A stretch of DNA of 49,090 nt from a virus. Position numbers and translations under genes: made by a program. Each line of letters opens with the position of its first letter. Position 1 is the first letter of the stretch. The notes beneath the pieces were generated by a model that did no database searches, was not told the origin of the DNA, and was given only the letters and a program-made list of their open reading frames with translations. Positions 12,646-21,624 of the stretch are shown piece by piece. Where the stretch lies: the IMG/VR virus record IMGVR_UViG_3300028597_000020, positions 1 through 49,090 of that record. One strand, written 5' to 3'.

Positions 12646-15116
12646 TAAGCGATCTCCACATTACGGTTGGCATCTGCTGGTCGCGTGATATTCCTGTCAT
12701 CCAATACGACAAACTCGGCCTGGTTGAAGGAACCGTACACCGACGAGTAGTGGCTGACCATGAACAACATGCTGAACTTGCCCTGCTCCATCAATGCCTG
12801 AATGTAACTCACCAGACGCTCACGGTGCTCGTCGTCAAAGTCCTTACCGAACTCGTCAGCCAAGAGAGGGTAGTCAACCATCCCCATCAGTTCCATCAAC
12901 ACCAACTTGAACGTAAAGTCAATCATGGAGACTTGACCAGTCGAACCATCGGCAATGTCGCCATCCAAGTTCGGTTCGTTGTTGATCGAGATCGGTAGCT
13001 TACAAGTCAGCGTTGCGCCTGTCTCCAGAACCGCATCAATCTCCATCGGGTAGGTCCACACCATCGCGATGTGTTCATTGACCATACCAGTGAAGTGACG
13101 GATGAAGTTCTTGGTGGCCTCTGCAATGATGCCATGGGTGGGCGACAGTGCTTTAGCCAACAGCTTATACGAGTTGAACTTAGCCTCGACGTCAATCAGG
13201 TCGGAGCGAGCGTTCTCGTAACGAGCGGACAGGTCACGGTAACGCTGGGTCTGGGTGTGCAGGATACCCAGGCGAGTCATCACTTTACCACGCACCTGAT
13301 CCACGTGCTCATCGCGCAGTGCTTCCTCGACTTGCTGGCGCAGATCTGCAAACCGATAGATCTCGGCATTCATCTCTTCCATCAGCGTGTCGATCTTCTC
13401 CAAATGGTTCAGCTCTTCGGAGAGGTAAGCAATGTCTTTTAGCGACTGCTCGATGATCTGGTACTTGTCGTGCAGCTCGCCTTCCAACAGGTCGGCTCGC
13501 CCCAACAGGAACTTAGGATCGCCACTGTTCTTAATCAGCTCCAGACGCGATTTAAGATCGGCTTGCTCCTTACGGATACGTTGGGCGTGCTCAGTGTCCA
13601 TCAGCCTTCTAACGGCTTCTGCGAGCGCTACAGGGATCATCTGTGGGGCGTTCTTCACATACCCCTCTTCGGCCACCGTGTTCCAGAACGTGGACAATGC
13701 CTTGGAGCTTTCACGGATACGACTCAGCTCGCCCAGCTTGCGGCTGTAGTCTTCAAAGTCCCCGATATGGATAGCGATGGCGTCTATCTCACCTTGAACC
13801 TTCTCGACTTCATCATAGCGCTGCTGCAGGGTGGCGCGAGTATTCTCCACCAACCCATCAGGCCAGCCCGGTTTGAACTTGTGCTGGCACTTGGGGCAGT
13901 CGGTATCCTGCGTGTGGGTGGCGTGTTCGAGCGTAGCCTCCATCTTGGAGATCACATTGCGCTGATCAATCACCCACTGAGACAACTGCAGGTGACGGTC
14001 CTTGCAGCTCTGGTACTCGCCCCGAGTGAAGATGTTCTCAGCATTGGACGGGATAGTGGCGCAGAGTTCTGCCAACTGTCCTTCAATGCCCCGAGCAATG
14101 GTCAGCAGGGCCTCTGGGGAGCTGCCTGCGCAGTCGTATGGATCTGGTACAGTGGCAAGCTCAGCCTCGATCTCTGCAAGCCTTACAGTGAGCAGGGAAG
14201 GGTCGTCCAGTGATTCACGCCCCACGTGTCGAATGAGGGACTGAATACCTTCCAGCGCTTTCTCATGGCTGTCACACTCACCACGCGTCTGCAGCATGCG
14301 ATCACGCAGCTGGTTGATGGCCATGTCCACTTCAAAGCGATTACGACCACCGTACTTAGAGTTGTCACGAATGACAGTCTCAGCCACGATGGTTTGCGAA
14401 CGTTGCTGGATGGCCCGGTAAGCAGCCATCATCTGCTCAACCACGCCCTCACTGGAACGCACAGTCATTCGACCATTGAGCATTTGGTTCAGTTCGATGG
14501 ACAGTTGCTTGAGTTCCTGAATCTCTTTGTCCGTGTCTTGGTAGTCTTCCTCCATCGACCGGATCTCGTCGGCCATCTTGTGAGTAGTCTCCAAGAGGTA
14601 GCCCATGGTGCCTTGCAGGTCACGTGCCTTGACGCGGAACTGTTCAAACAATCCCATGACAAAGTCAAAGTCGGTGCCTGAGATACGCATCATCCATTCA
14701 CGGCGTTTGTTCGGCGACATCTGAGACAGACGCACACGGCCAGTGATAATGTCAGCGATCTCTTGAGTCAGGCCCACGTACTTTTCAGCCAGCTCTTTCT
14801 GAGTGGCTTGAGTATTGCCGTCGTTGAGTTGCTCGCCGTCCATGAAGAACTGGTGGTGGCCGGCTTTATTTTTATAGACGCTGATTAAATGGAACATGCG
14901 CCCTTGATGCTCGAAGCGGTATTCCTGCCCACCGCCTGGGTGGAAGCGGTTACCGTTAGGCACCAAAGACATGATCACATGCAGCAAAGAACTCTTACCC
15001 GCCCCGTTGCTACCTAGGATCACTTGCTCGTTTGATTCTGGGGTCCATCTGAACCGCCCAATGTTGGACAGGTTGAAACCCTTGTATCCAGTTAGGATGA
15101 TTTCGATAGGACGCAT
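12645..15116 (-). CDS. SbcC/Rad50-like recombination ATPase (T4 gp46 type)
   Basis: The 823-residue protein has an N-terminal Walker A GSNGAGKSS (residues 35-43), long coiled coils, a zinc-hook pair CPKC near residue 406, an ABC signature region DGSTGQVSM and a Walker B/D-loop LLADEFGKDFD near residue 753. This is the Rad50/SbcC architecture. With a gp47/Mre11-type nuclease partner it processes DNA ends for recombination and replication. The nuclease partner is not in this window. The ATG at 15116 is chosen because GGA lies upstream; an in-frame ATG at 15140 lacks a ribosome site. It is divergent from the spike gene. Confidence 0.9.
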   Translation of the reverse strand: MRPIEIILTGYKGFNLSNIGRFRWTPESNEQVILGSNGAGKSSLLHVIMSLVPNGNRFHPGGGQEYRFEHQGRMFHLISVYKNKAGHHQFFMDGEQLNDGNTQATQKELAEKYVGLTQEIADIITGRVRLSQMSPNKRREWMMRISGTDFDFVMGLFEQFRVKARDLQGTMGYLLETTHKMADEIRSMEEDYQDTDKEIQELKQLSIELNQMLNGRMTVRSSEGVVEQMMAAYRAIQQRSQTIVAETVIRDNSKYGGRNRFEVDMAINQLRDRMLQTRGECDSHEKALEGIQSLIRHVGRESLDDPSLLTVRLAEIEAELATVPDPYDCAGSSPEALLTIARGIEGQLAELCATIPSNAENIFTRGEYQSCKDRHLQLSQWVIDQRNVISKMEATLEHATHTQDTDCPKCQHKFKPGWPDGLVENTRATLQQRYDEVEKVQGEIDAIAIHIGDFEDYSRKLGELSRIRESSKALSTFWNTVAEEGYVKNAPQMIPVALAEAVRRLMDTEHAQRIRKEQADLKSRLELIKNSGDPKFLLGRADLLEGELHDKYQIIEQSLKDIAYLSEELNHLEKIDTLMEEMNAEIYRFADLRQQVEEALRDEHVDQVRGKVMTRLGILHTQTQRYRDLSARYENARSDLIDVEAKFNSYKLLAKALSPTHGIIAEATKNFIRHFTGMVNEHIAMVWTYPMEIDAVLETGATLTCKLPISINNEPNLDGDIADGSTGQVSMIDFTFKLVLMELMGMVDYPLLADEFGKDFDDEHRERLVSYIQALMEQGKFSMLFMVSHYSSVYGSFNQAEFVVLDDRNITRPADANRNVEIA

Positions 15117-15178
15117 GGTTGGTATTCCGTATTCTGGCATTCGCTAATAAGTGCCCCCATTCTGTTAGGAGATACACC

Positions 15179-16102
15179 ATGTCTGAAGATCAAGAATATG
15201 GCGACATGGAGAAGTCGCAGTGGAAACTGTACTCCTTGGGGACGGCAGCGGAAGCCAAAGTTAATGGCTACGACTGGAACTTGGAGGTATTTGCCAGTGA
15301 GATCTCCCAGTTTGCCAACGGTGCCATCACCAACCGAGGCGAGCGTCAAGAGACTAGCGGTACTGACAGCTCTGGCGTGGCGTACGTGTCCAGCGAGATC
15401 ACCTCGTCCACGATCAACGCAGTGTGGCGTTCTGGTGGCGAATCCAACCGTCGAACCTGTCCCAACGTGGAAGCAGGTGAGGAGGTCATCATCTACACCT
15501 ACGGCGACACGGGCAAGTTCTTCTGGGAACCTCGCAATACCAACTCCCACGCCCGTAAGGTTGAGACAGCGTGCTATGCTTACGCAGCTGACCCCAATGG
15601 CGATGAGAACACCCAGCGCACTCCAGAGAACAGCTACATCTTTGAAGTATCCGCCCACAAGAAGATCATTACCTTGTCTACCTCCGACAAGAACAATGAG
15701 ATGGCCAAGTTCACGTTCCAGTTGAACGGCGGTGAAGGCTACGCCACACTGCAGGACGACAACAACCAAGAGATCACCCTGAACCCCGTCGAGAACCGCA
15801 TCTCGATGATCAACGCAGAAGACGTTGAGGTTCATTTGATCGGGCAGGAGCTGATCGTTAACGTGCCGGCCAATGAGACGCATACGGTTGAAGGGGATGA
15901 AACCCACAACGTCACGGGCAACTTCACCATCACAGTAACCGGTGCAGCCTACATCAAGGCAGCGACTGCGACCATTGAGTCTGGGCAGAACAACATCATT
16001 GGCCCTACCAAGATCGATGGCCCATTGGAAGTAACCGGTGCCGCCAAGATGAACGGCATTGCCAGTCCCAACGCAAACATCACTGCTCCAAACATCCGTT
16101 GA
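15179..16102 (+). CDS. Baseplate central spike (membrane-piercing, gp5/VgrG-like)
   Basis: The ATG at 15179 follows TTAGGAGA and gives 307 residues. The C-terminal third has the short alternating strands of a triple-stranded beta-helix: HTVEGDETHNVTGNFTITV and IIGPTKIDGPLEVTGAAKM. The middle (HKKIITLSTS to EDVEVHLIG) has the pattern that precedes it in T4 gp5 and VgrG proteins. Such trimeric needles tip the tail tube and puncture the outer membrane. phiKZ and OBP encode spikes of this type. The end lacks the HxH iron-binding motif of P2 gpV-like tips. The last two codons lie inside the inverted repeat at 16096. Confidence 0.8.
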   Translation: MSEDQEYGDMEKSQWKLYSLGTAAEAKVNGYDWNLEVFASEISQFANGAITNRGERQETSGTDSSGVAYVSSEITSSTINAVWRSGGESNRRTCPNVEAGEEVIIYTYGDTGKFFWEPRNTNSHARKVETACYAYAADPNGDENTQRTPENSYIFEVSAHKKIITLSTSDKNNEMAKFTFQLNGGEGYATLQDDNNQEITLNPVENRISMINAEDVEVHLIGQELIVNVPANETHTVEGDETHNVTGNFTITVTGAAYIKAATATIESGQNNIIGPTKIDGPLEVTGAAKMNGIASPNANITAPNIR

Positions 16103-16144
16103 CGGCATAGCTGCCCCTGCCGCAAGGCAGGGGCAGTATGACGC
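16096..16144. repeat. 49-base inverted repeat, left copy; bidirectional terminator
   Basis: The 49 bases are identical to the reverse complement of 21985-22033. The core CTGCCCCTGCC/GGCAGGGGCAG hairpin with a GCAA loop is a strong two-way terminator between the convergent genes ending at 16102 and 16151. The repeat starts inside the last codons (CGT TGA) of the spike gene. Confidence 0.9.
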
Positions 16145-16150
16145 TGGCAC

Positions 16151-16855
16151 TTAGCCGATGGACTTCAGCTCAGTGGCGAGCTTGCCATGGCTGGTAAACA
16201 TGTGGTACAGCGGCTCTTTGAGCAGGCGGGTCCAGTTCTCGTAGACGGTGGTTTCGTCACGCACGAAATCGCGGATGGTCTTGCCCGGCTGCATGATCTG
16301 GTTCGGTTCGTTCGAGACGACCTTGCTACCATGTGGCAGGCGAGCCAGGAACACGCCGGCGAAGTGGATCTGACCGATCGGGTTGGAGTTGTCGTTGATC
16401 CAGCCGATGTGGGCGTAGGTCGGCTTGATGACGTTGCCGCCCTTGTCGGCTATGGTGATCTCTTCGCCGTCTTCACGTGCCTGGCTGGCGAGGAGGGTTT
16501 GCACGAAGTCAACATAGCCATGGTCGGTGAGGCGCTCGTCACGAGAACGATCAACATGACCACCAAAGCCTGCCGAGTGGTCGCCGTGGAGCAGCTCTTC
16601 GCCAACGGTCTTGGCACGCTGATAGACGACGATCTCGTCAGCGTCGTACTGACCTTCGCCTTCGATCACGTAGACGTTGTAGGCGATGGCCTGGGCGTCT
16701 TCACGCTTGGCCTTCAGTTCAGCACGGTCGCCCCAGATGACGTGGCCACGAATGGCATCGGCGAATGCGTTCAGCGAGAACATGTTGCTGAAACCTTCCG
16801 GCAGAAATTCATCGATGACAAAACGCGGTACAGCCAATACTACTTCAGCACCCAT
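16151..16855 (-). CDS. Nudix-like hydrolase (phosphoesterase)
   Basis: The 234-residue protein contains GFGGHVD at 96-102, AREDGEE at 126-132 and NDNSNPIGQIHFAGV at 154-168. These match the layout of a Nudix-like family in phages and bacteria with a GGH core, a REL-x-EE helix and a following N-D-x-S-N-x-x-G-x-x-H strand. The helix here is degenerate (REDGEE), so substrate use may differ. Such enzymes hydrolyse nucleoside diphosphate derivatives. TAGGAG precedes the ATG. It lies among virion genes but looks like a soluble enzyme. A structural protein is an alternative. Confidence 0.6.
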   Translation of the reverse strand: MGAEVVLAVPRFVIDEFLPEGFSNMFSLNAFADAIRGHVIWGDRAELKAKREDAQAIAYNVYVIEGEGQYDADEIVVYQRAKTVGEELLHGDHSAGFGGHVDRSRDERLTDHGYVDFVQTLLASQAREDGEEITIADKGGNVIKPTYAHIGWINDNSNPIGQIHFAGVFLARLPHGSKVVSNEPNQIMQPGKTIRDFVRDETTVYENWTRLLKEPLYHMFTSHGKLATELKSIG

Positions 16856-16921
16856 GGGGAATCTCCTAGATGGGTTTATGGGATTTGCACAAACTATCCC
16901 ACGAACCTGTACGGCATAACG

Positions 16922-16941
16922 GCCTCCCCGAAGGGAGACCG
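16922..16941 (-). terminator. Hairpin with TTATGCC tail
   Basis: On the minus strand GGTCTCCC pairs with GGGAGGCC (one wobble) around TTCG and is followed by GTTATGCC. It ends the two-gene leftward unit 16947-18934. Confidence 0.7.
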
Positions 16942-16946
16942 CTAGC

Positions 16947-17561
16947 CTAGCCTTTCAAACCAGCCGCAATGATGATCTGTTCGTAGCGGAGTTTAACCGC
17001 TTCGAGTTCAGCCACACGGGCCTGTAGCTTTTCGTTGGTGGCGTAGAAGGTTGCACGCTTCTCGATAGCCGCCAGTCGATTGGCTTCAAACGATGCCGCT
17101 TGCTCGGGTGTCATGGTGCCAGTGATAGGCGCCGTGTACATCGTCACTTCAACATCGGTCAAGCCCGTCAAAGCACTGAACAACGCCTTGATCTCTGCCG
17201 TGGTGTACGACAAGTCAACGCTGTCTGGCAGGACACCCACATCCAACCCCATCACCAGCCGACTGAAACCAGACGACACGGAAGTGGGGGCGGACTTGAT
17301 GTAGGTGGTGGGTACGATGATCTCACCGTGGTCATCCGAATGCAGCGTCACCAAAGAGGTAGCGTTGACTCGGTCGGTGTCGTACTTCTCCTGACTCAAC
17401 CCCTTGGGCTTGTAGTAAGCCTCGAAGATGTTGATACCTTCTGCCAGCACCTTTTGGAAGCTGTCGATGGCGATACACACGTAACTTGCATCGGCCACCA
17501 AATCAGCGGTCCAGGGTGCCAGCAACTCCCACTTACCGCGGGCATGCATAATGGGGGTCAT
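16947..17561 (-). CDS. Unknown virion-region protein, 204 residues
   Basis: AAGGAG precedes the ATG and overlaps the end region of the upstream gene, 11 bases away, so the two are coupled. Residues 1-150 are beta-rich; the last 55 residues are a coiled coil (RLAAIEKRATFYATNEKLQA). That shape suits a small trimeric structural or baseplate protein, or a chaperone. No family recognised. Confidence 0.75.
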   Translation of the reverse strand: MTPIMHARGKWELLAPWTADLVADASYVCIAIDSFQKVLAEGINIFEAYYKPKGLSQEKYDTDRVNATSLVTLHSDDHGEIIVPTTYIKSAPTSVSSGFSRLVMGLDVGVLPDSVDLSYTTAEIKALFSALTGLTDVEVTMYTAPITGTMTPEQAASFEANRLAAIEKRATFYATNEKLQARVAELEAVKLRYEQIIIAAGLKG

Positions 17562-17572
17562 GGGTTAACTCC

Positions 17573-18934
17573 TTACGCCGGAACTGGGGTAACGCCCTGA
17601 CCAACCTTGTACTTCTCCAGGACGGACTGACGGGACACGACGATCAGGCTGGTGCGCATGAAGGTGCAGGTCACGTACAGAATATCTTCCCGGATCAGTC
17701 GCATGAAACCACGAGGTACCGCAGAGGTCGCGGTCATGGTCTCGGCGATCTGGAACATCTTGTTCAGCGTCAGTACCAGGTCCATGGTCTCATCGGACAT
17801 ACGCTTGAAGTCGATGCTGGAGGTGGACACGTTAATGTAGTCCTTCCAACGATCACCGAACTGGTTCACGCCATCGCGGTTACGGTAGCCGCCGATGATC
17901 GCCACCGACAGCGACTTGTAGGGGAAGCCGTAGCGGTTCATGTTCGCCGTCATGTAGGCGCTGGTGTAACCATTGCCCTTAACGAACTTTACCGCAACAG
18001 CGTTGTCCTTGGTGATGTTGCCGCCCGGCGCGTAGACGCCACCGTTCACTGCGTCGTCTGGGAGGGCAACGTGGTGAAAGTTGGGAATGAAGATGAACTC
18101 AGTGCTGCCGAAAATGTCGGGAAACAACTTCTCCCATTCGGTTTGGCTGTACTGGGTGTTCTTCATGATCTCATCGGCGATGGCCTTGCGGATCGCATCG
18201 ATGTTCAGACCCGCCTCACCATGAACAATCACTGTCCACGGCACAGGGATCTTACGGGTGGCCAGCGTTGGGTCAACCCACTCGAACTCGGTCACCTCGA
18301 TGACGGTAGGCGGCTTGGTGCCGACGATGGCGTTGGCGCGCTGCATCTGGTTGACCAGCGTCATCTCGGTACTGACGATAGCCTGCACTTTGGTGGCGGT
18401 GTCGAAGAACCGATCGATGTTGTCGATTGGCAGAACGACCTTGATGATGTAATGGTCGTACTCGGAACGGAAGTTCTCGTCACTGAACCACAGCTGCACC
18501 TGGAACGGGGAGGTGGTGGAGGTGCCTTCAAAGATGATCGAAGACGGCAGCCACTGGCTACCATCGGTGACCATGGTGTTGACGACCACGTTCTGAATGG
18601 TACCCTGCCACTGGGTGAGCATGTACTCACGCACCGGCGCTTCCTGGCTATCGAAGTCACCATGGATGGCCTTGTCGTACAGGTTCTCCATGATGGTCAA
18701 GCACAGGTCGGCTACCGACGGAGGTACCGGGGCTTCTTCCGACAGAACGGAGGAGATCTCGTTCAGGGAAGAGAAGGTCACCAGCAAGCTGTTGGGCTTG
18801 GCGATGTCCTTGTAAATGCCGCGGTCTTCTGCGAACGTTTCAGAGTAAGTGTGCAGCTCACCCAACCGGTTTACTTTGTCTTTCTCGTTGTTGCTAAGTG
18901 GCGGAAATGCGCCAAACGCCTTAAGACGATACAT
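17573..18934 (-). CDS. Putative virion structural protein, 453 residues
   Basis: GAGGACA precedes the ATG at 18934. The product is beta-rich, with no membrane segments, Walker motifs or catalytic signatures. Position between the spike and other structural genes, and resemblance in size to phiKZ-type baseplate or tail proteins, suggest a tail component. Internal segments such as STSSIDFKRMSDETMDLVLTL recall baseplate proteins, but I cannot name the family. Confidence 0.75.
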   Translation of the reverse strand: MYRLKAFGAFPPLSNNEKDKVNRLGELHTYSETFAEDRGIYKDIAKPNSLLVTFSSLNEISSVLSEEAPVPPSVADLCLTIMENLYDKAIHGDFDSQEAPVREYMLTQWQGTIQNVVVNTMVTDGSQWLPSSIIFEGTSTTSPFQVQLWFSDENFRSEYDHYIIKVVLPIDNIDRFFDTATKVQAIVSTEMTLVNQMQRANAIVGTKPPTVIEVTEFEWVDPTLATRKIPVPWTVIVHGEAGLNIDAIRKAIADEIMKNTQYSQTEWEKLFPDIFGSTEFIFIPNFHHVALPDDAVNGGVYAPGGNITKDNAVAVKFVKGNGYTSAYMTANMNRYGFPYKSLSVAIIGGYRNRDGVNQFGDRWKDYINVSTSSIDFKRMSDETMDLVLTLNKMFQIAETMTATSAVPRGFMRLIREDILYVTCTFMRTSLIVVSRQSVLEKYKVGQGVTPVPA

Positions 18935-18965
18935 GGCTTGTCCTCAATTTAAACAGAACTACTCT

Positions 18966-19427
18966 ATGATAGCCTTGTTGGATGAGTACCCGAAAATGAC
19001 AGCACTATTACAAGCGATTCTTCGCCTGTTGTGGCCGCTTATCCGGGAATGGTGGAAGAAAAAGAACTGGTCTGCCCATAGCATCAAGAACCTGAAAGAG
19101 ATCCACTATATCTTTCTGATGTTTCTGGGGCAATTTGCCCTGTTCTTGTTCGCAGTGGACCACGGCCTAGGTTTGTATATCGCCTATTCGGAAAAGACCC
19201 ATGATTCGGCGATGGAGGCTAGTCGCAATGAGCAAACCAAAGCTGAAAACGTGCGACTGGTAACCCAGAACAAAAACTTGACGGACCAAGTAGACGCTGC
19301 AAATCGACTCATCCGTCAACTTATCGACAATAACCCAAGCCTTGCACCTAAGAAGACGGTAACGACTTCCCGTGGTTCGACCTTGGATAAGATCAACGGA
19401 CTTAAAAAGAAATACGGTGAAGAATGA
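18966..19427 (+). CDS. Membrane protein with coiled coil, 153 residues
   Basis: The ATG at 18966 starts MIALLDEYPK. About 45 residues of basic, Trp-rich N-terminus (LIREWWKKKNW) precede a hydrophobic segment of about 28 residues (IHYIFLMFLGQFALFLF). After it comes a coiled coil (NEQTKAENVRLVTQNKNLTD) and a basic tail. No strong ribosome site is seen; an internal ATG at 18996 is possible. The stop overlaps the next start as ATGA. The pair could be an inner-membrane complex; an inner-membrane spanin is one possibility, but the long N-terminal segment is unusual for that. Confidence 0.7.
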   Translation: MIALLDEYPKMTALLQAILRLLWPLIREWWKKKNWSAHSIKNLKEIHYIFLMFLGQFALFLFAVDHGLGLYIAYSEKTHDSAMEASRNEQTKAENVRLVTQNKNLTDQVDAANRLIRQLIDNNPSLAPKKTVTTSRGSTLDKINGLKKKYGEE

Positions 19428-19873
19428 TGTTCAGGAAATTTTTAATTGCCTCGGGCTTCCTTCTGGGTCTGTTGGTCTTGGGTTCTGTGTTCATGATGAA
19501 CAACAGACTGAACCTTTTGGCCAATCAGCCAGCCGCCCCCAAAGCACCCACGACTGTGCTTTCGGTGGGCGAATGCTCGACCGGCACCTACTGCATGCGT
19601 TTCAAACACGAAGCAGAGCTGGTGCTCCCGCAAGTCACCGCAGGGAACTGCGAACCTTACCGCATGCCAGAGTTTACCGACCTCCCCTCGGTGGGCGAAC
19701 TCCAGATCGATAAGGAAGCCTCGTCTGAGGAAGTGAGTGATACGTTGGTGAAGTATGTGGAGAAAGTGTTGGACGCAGACAAGGCCAGCAAGGCCCAGCT
19801 GCTCAAGCACTATCAAGACTACTTGGCGGGTTGCACGCAAACTGCACCTACCCCTTCGACTCCTACCAAGTAG
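19424..19873 (+). CDS. Membrane-anchored periplasmic protein, 149 residues
   Basis: A hydrophobic N-terminus (FLIASGFLLGLLVLGSVFMM) follows a positive MMFRK start, so the bulk should be periplasmic. Three cysteines lie outside (ECSTGTYC and GNC) and could form disulfides. No lipobox cysteine follows the segment, so it is not a typical Rz1 lipoprotein. Start and previous stop overlap by four bases. With its partner it may act at the envelope, for example in lysis. Function unproven. Confidence 0.75.
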   Translation: MMFRKFLIASGFLLGLLVLGSVFMMNNRLNLLANQPAAPKAPTTVLSVGECSTGTYCMRFKHEAELVLPQVTAGNCEPYRMPEFTDLPSVGELQIDKEASSEEVSDTLVKYVEKVLDADKASKAQLLKHYQDYLAGCTQTAPTPSTPTK

Positions 19874-19906
19874 CTATATCTGGTAGCCGAGTATAAGGAC
19901 CGAACC

Positions 19907-21613
19907 ATGAACGACCTTCCTTTTGACGTAGACGAACCTAAGGTTCAGCCACTTACCACTCACGTCGTCAACCTTCCCGTACTGGCCAAGATTGATGTAG
20001 CTGGTGCGGGCGATGCCGTGAAGAAAGCCAAAGGTAAGAAGGAAGCTGTTGCAGAAGAAGAGCCAGTGAATGAGTTCGCTGCCTTCTATGTGTCAGAATC
20101 CTCCTGGCCTGGGCAGAACCTCTTCGGTGTTGGTGTTCACGGGTATGTGGTCACCGACACGAAAGCCAAGCGTGGTTACGGTCTGAAGAAGGTCGTACCT
20201 ACGCCCAAGGGCTTTAAGGACGATGGGAAGATGGAGTTGCAGATCATCCGTGAGGTGATCGACATCCGTGCCCCGTTGTCCAAACCAGAACACACCCAGA
20301 CAGTGGCTAACTGCTTGCTGCGCGGTGTGGTGCTGGCGCTGGAATATACCGCCCAGTTGGAAGAGATGCCCAAGTCTGTCTGCGTGTTGATCCCACGTAA
20401 GAACCTTGCCCTCTTCATGACCAAAGGCTATCCCAAGGCTATCGCTGACGGATATGTAGATGGCAAAGGCAATCCCCTTGCCTTCAAGGAAGTCTTGGAC
20501 AGCTTCGTACGCGTTCAGGAACTGCTCACCTCAAAAGGGTGTAAGGTCTCCATCGAGTACGTCTCTCCCGACCAGGCGAAAGGTCTGCCGGTATCGAAGG
20601 CTAACGCCAACGACGCCGTCCTCGCTGCCCAAAAGGAAAAGGGCGAAGAGATGGAAGCGCACTGTATCGTGTCCCCTCCAGAAGGATACTGGAACCACGA
20701 CCACGGGCGCCATCCATTGCTGGGTAAGTCGCGCATGATCTTCAAGATGGCCGATAAAAAGGTTGTTGCGAACGATCATGTGTTCCTGATGGATTTCGAC
20801 AAGGCCAGCAAAAAGAAAGAACACTTACACAAACTAGAAATTGAGGTTGGGCAGTTGCTCCCTTCGGCTTCCTACTGCGTTGCGAAGATCAACTCACTCG
20901 ACCCTATCATCGCGGCTATCCAAGAGCAGCATACCAACTACCTGGATACGAAAGTAGAAAGGCTCGGTGTGTTGTTCCTAGACGCTGTGTTCAAGCCAGG
21001 TGCACACTCTGTGATGCAAAAGGTGGGTGCGGATTACCTGCACTCCACCACGTATGTGACCGACCTGCTCGACAGTTACGGGGCGATGTTTACCCACGAG
21101 CTGAACCCTGCGCGTCAAGCGCATCGAGCGTGGAATACCTATCTGGACATGCAATCGATCGTTCAGCACTTCTTGGCCGATCGTGACAAACGTCTCAAGG
21201 AAGGGACCGGTGACCAGATAAAGGGCAGCAGGGAGTTCTTCACTCCTTACGGTATCTTCATGTCCACAACCATCACCTCACAGTTCATTGACGTCACGGA
21301 AGACGCCAAAGGTCGACCTGTCTACAAAGCATCGAAGCAGGTGGAGACCCCTAACACAAGCCTTAAGGTGGATGCATTCTACCTGGACGAGGCGAGTGAG
21401 GAGGTCCGCCAAGCCAGCGTAACTCTTTCTATCGGCATCGACATGCCTAAGCGAAACGCAATCGCCGCAATGGCGAGTGGGGAATTCGAAGCGTACGTTC
21501 TGGTTCGCCAGGACACACCCTTCACGGTTAGGCATTACGTTGTCGTCACAAACGGGGATGAGTACGGCATCTGGGCAGCGCCCTTTGCCAATCGAACCTT
21601 TGTCAAGAAATAG
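19907..21613 (+). CDS. Putative RNase H-like fold protein, 568 residues
   Basis: Residues about 55-250 show the alternating order of an RNase H fold: three strands (EFAAFYVSESS, FGVGVHGYVV, AKRGYGL), a long helix with ANCLLRGVVLALEY, a strand KSVCVLIP, and a final helix near KANANDAV. I recall a similar assignment for a phiKZ gene beside its UvsX-like gene. The usual catalytic acids are not all obvious; D of NANDAV fits the last one. The C-terminal 300 residues are unassigned. The N-terminal 50 residues are Lys/Glu-rich. The fold call is tentative. Confidence 0.55.
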   Translation: MNDLPFDVDEPKVQPLTTHVVNLPVLAKIDVAGAGDAVKKAKGKKEAVAEEEPVNEFAAFYVSESSWPGQNLFGVGVHGYVVTDTKAKRGYGLKKVVPTPKGFKDDGKMELQIIREVIDIRAPLSKPEHTQTVANCLLRGVVLALEYTAQLEEMPKSVCVLIPRKNLALFMTKGYPKAIADGYVDGKGNPLAFKEVLDSFVRVQELLTSKGCKVSIEYVSPDQAKGLPVSKANANDAVLAAQKEKGEEMEAHCIVSPPEGYWNHDHGRHPLLGKSRMIFKMADKKVVANDHVFLMDFDKASKKKEHLHKLEIEVGQLLPSASYCVAKINSLDPIIAAIQEQHTNYLDTKVERLGVLFLDAVFKPGAHSVMQKVGADYLHSTTYVTDLLDSYGAMFTHELNPARQAHRAWNTYLDMQSIVQHFLADRDKRLKEGTGDQIKGSREFFTPYGIFMSTTITSQFIDVTEDAKGRPVYKASKQVETPNTSLKVDAFYLDEASEEVRQASVTLSIGIDMPKRNAIAAMASGEFEAYVLVRQDTPFTVRHYVVVTNGDEYGIWAAPFANRTFVKK

Positions 21614-21624
21614 CAGGTGACTCG

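Noticed and set aside
15092-16150. 352-codon minus-strand frame and the + frame from 21982 that both begin with the same residues
   Set aside because: The common start is only the translated 49-base inverted repeat. The remainder is antisense to the spike gene and to the 402-residue gene.
19372-19713. Out-of-frame Rz1-like lipoprotein nested in the membrane-protein pair
   Set aside because: The candidate cysteine follows GLGF, which does not fit a lipobox, and the hydrophobic stretch is short and Gly-rich.
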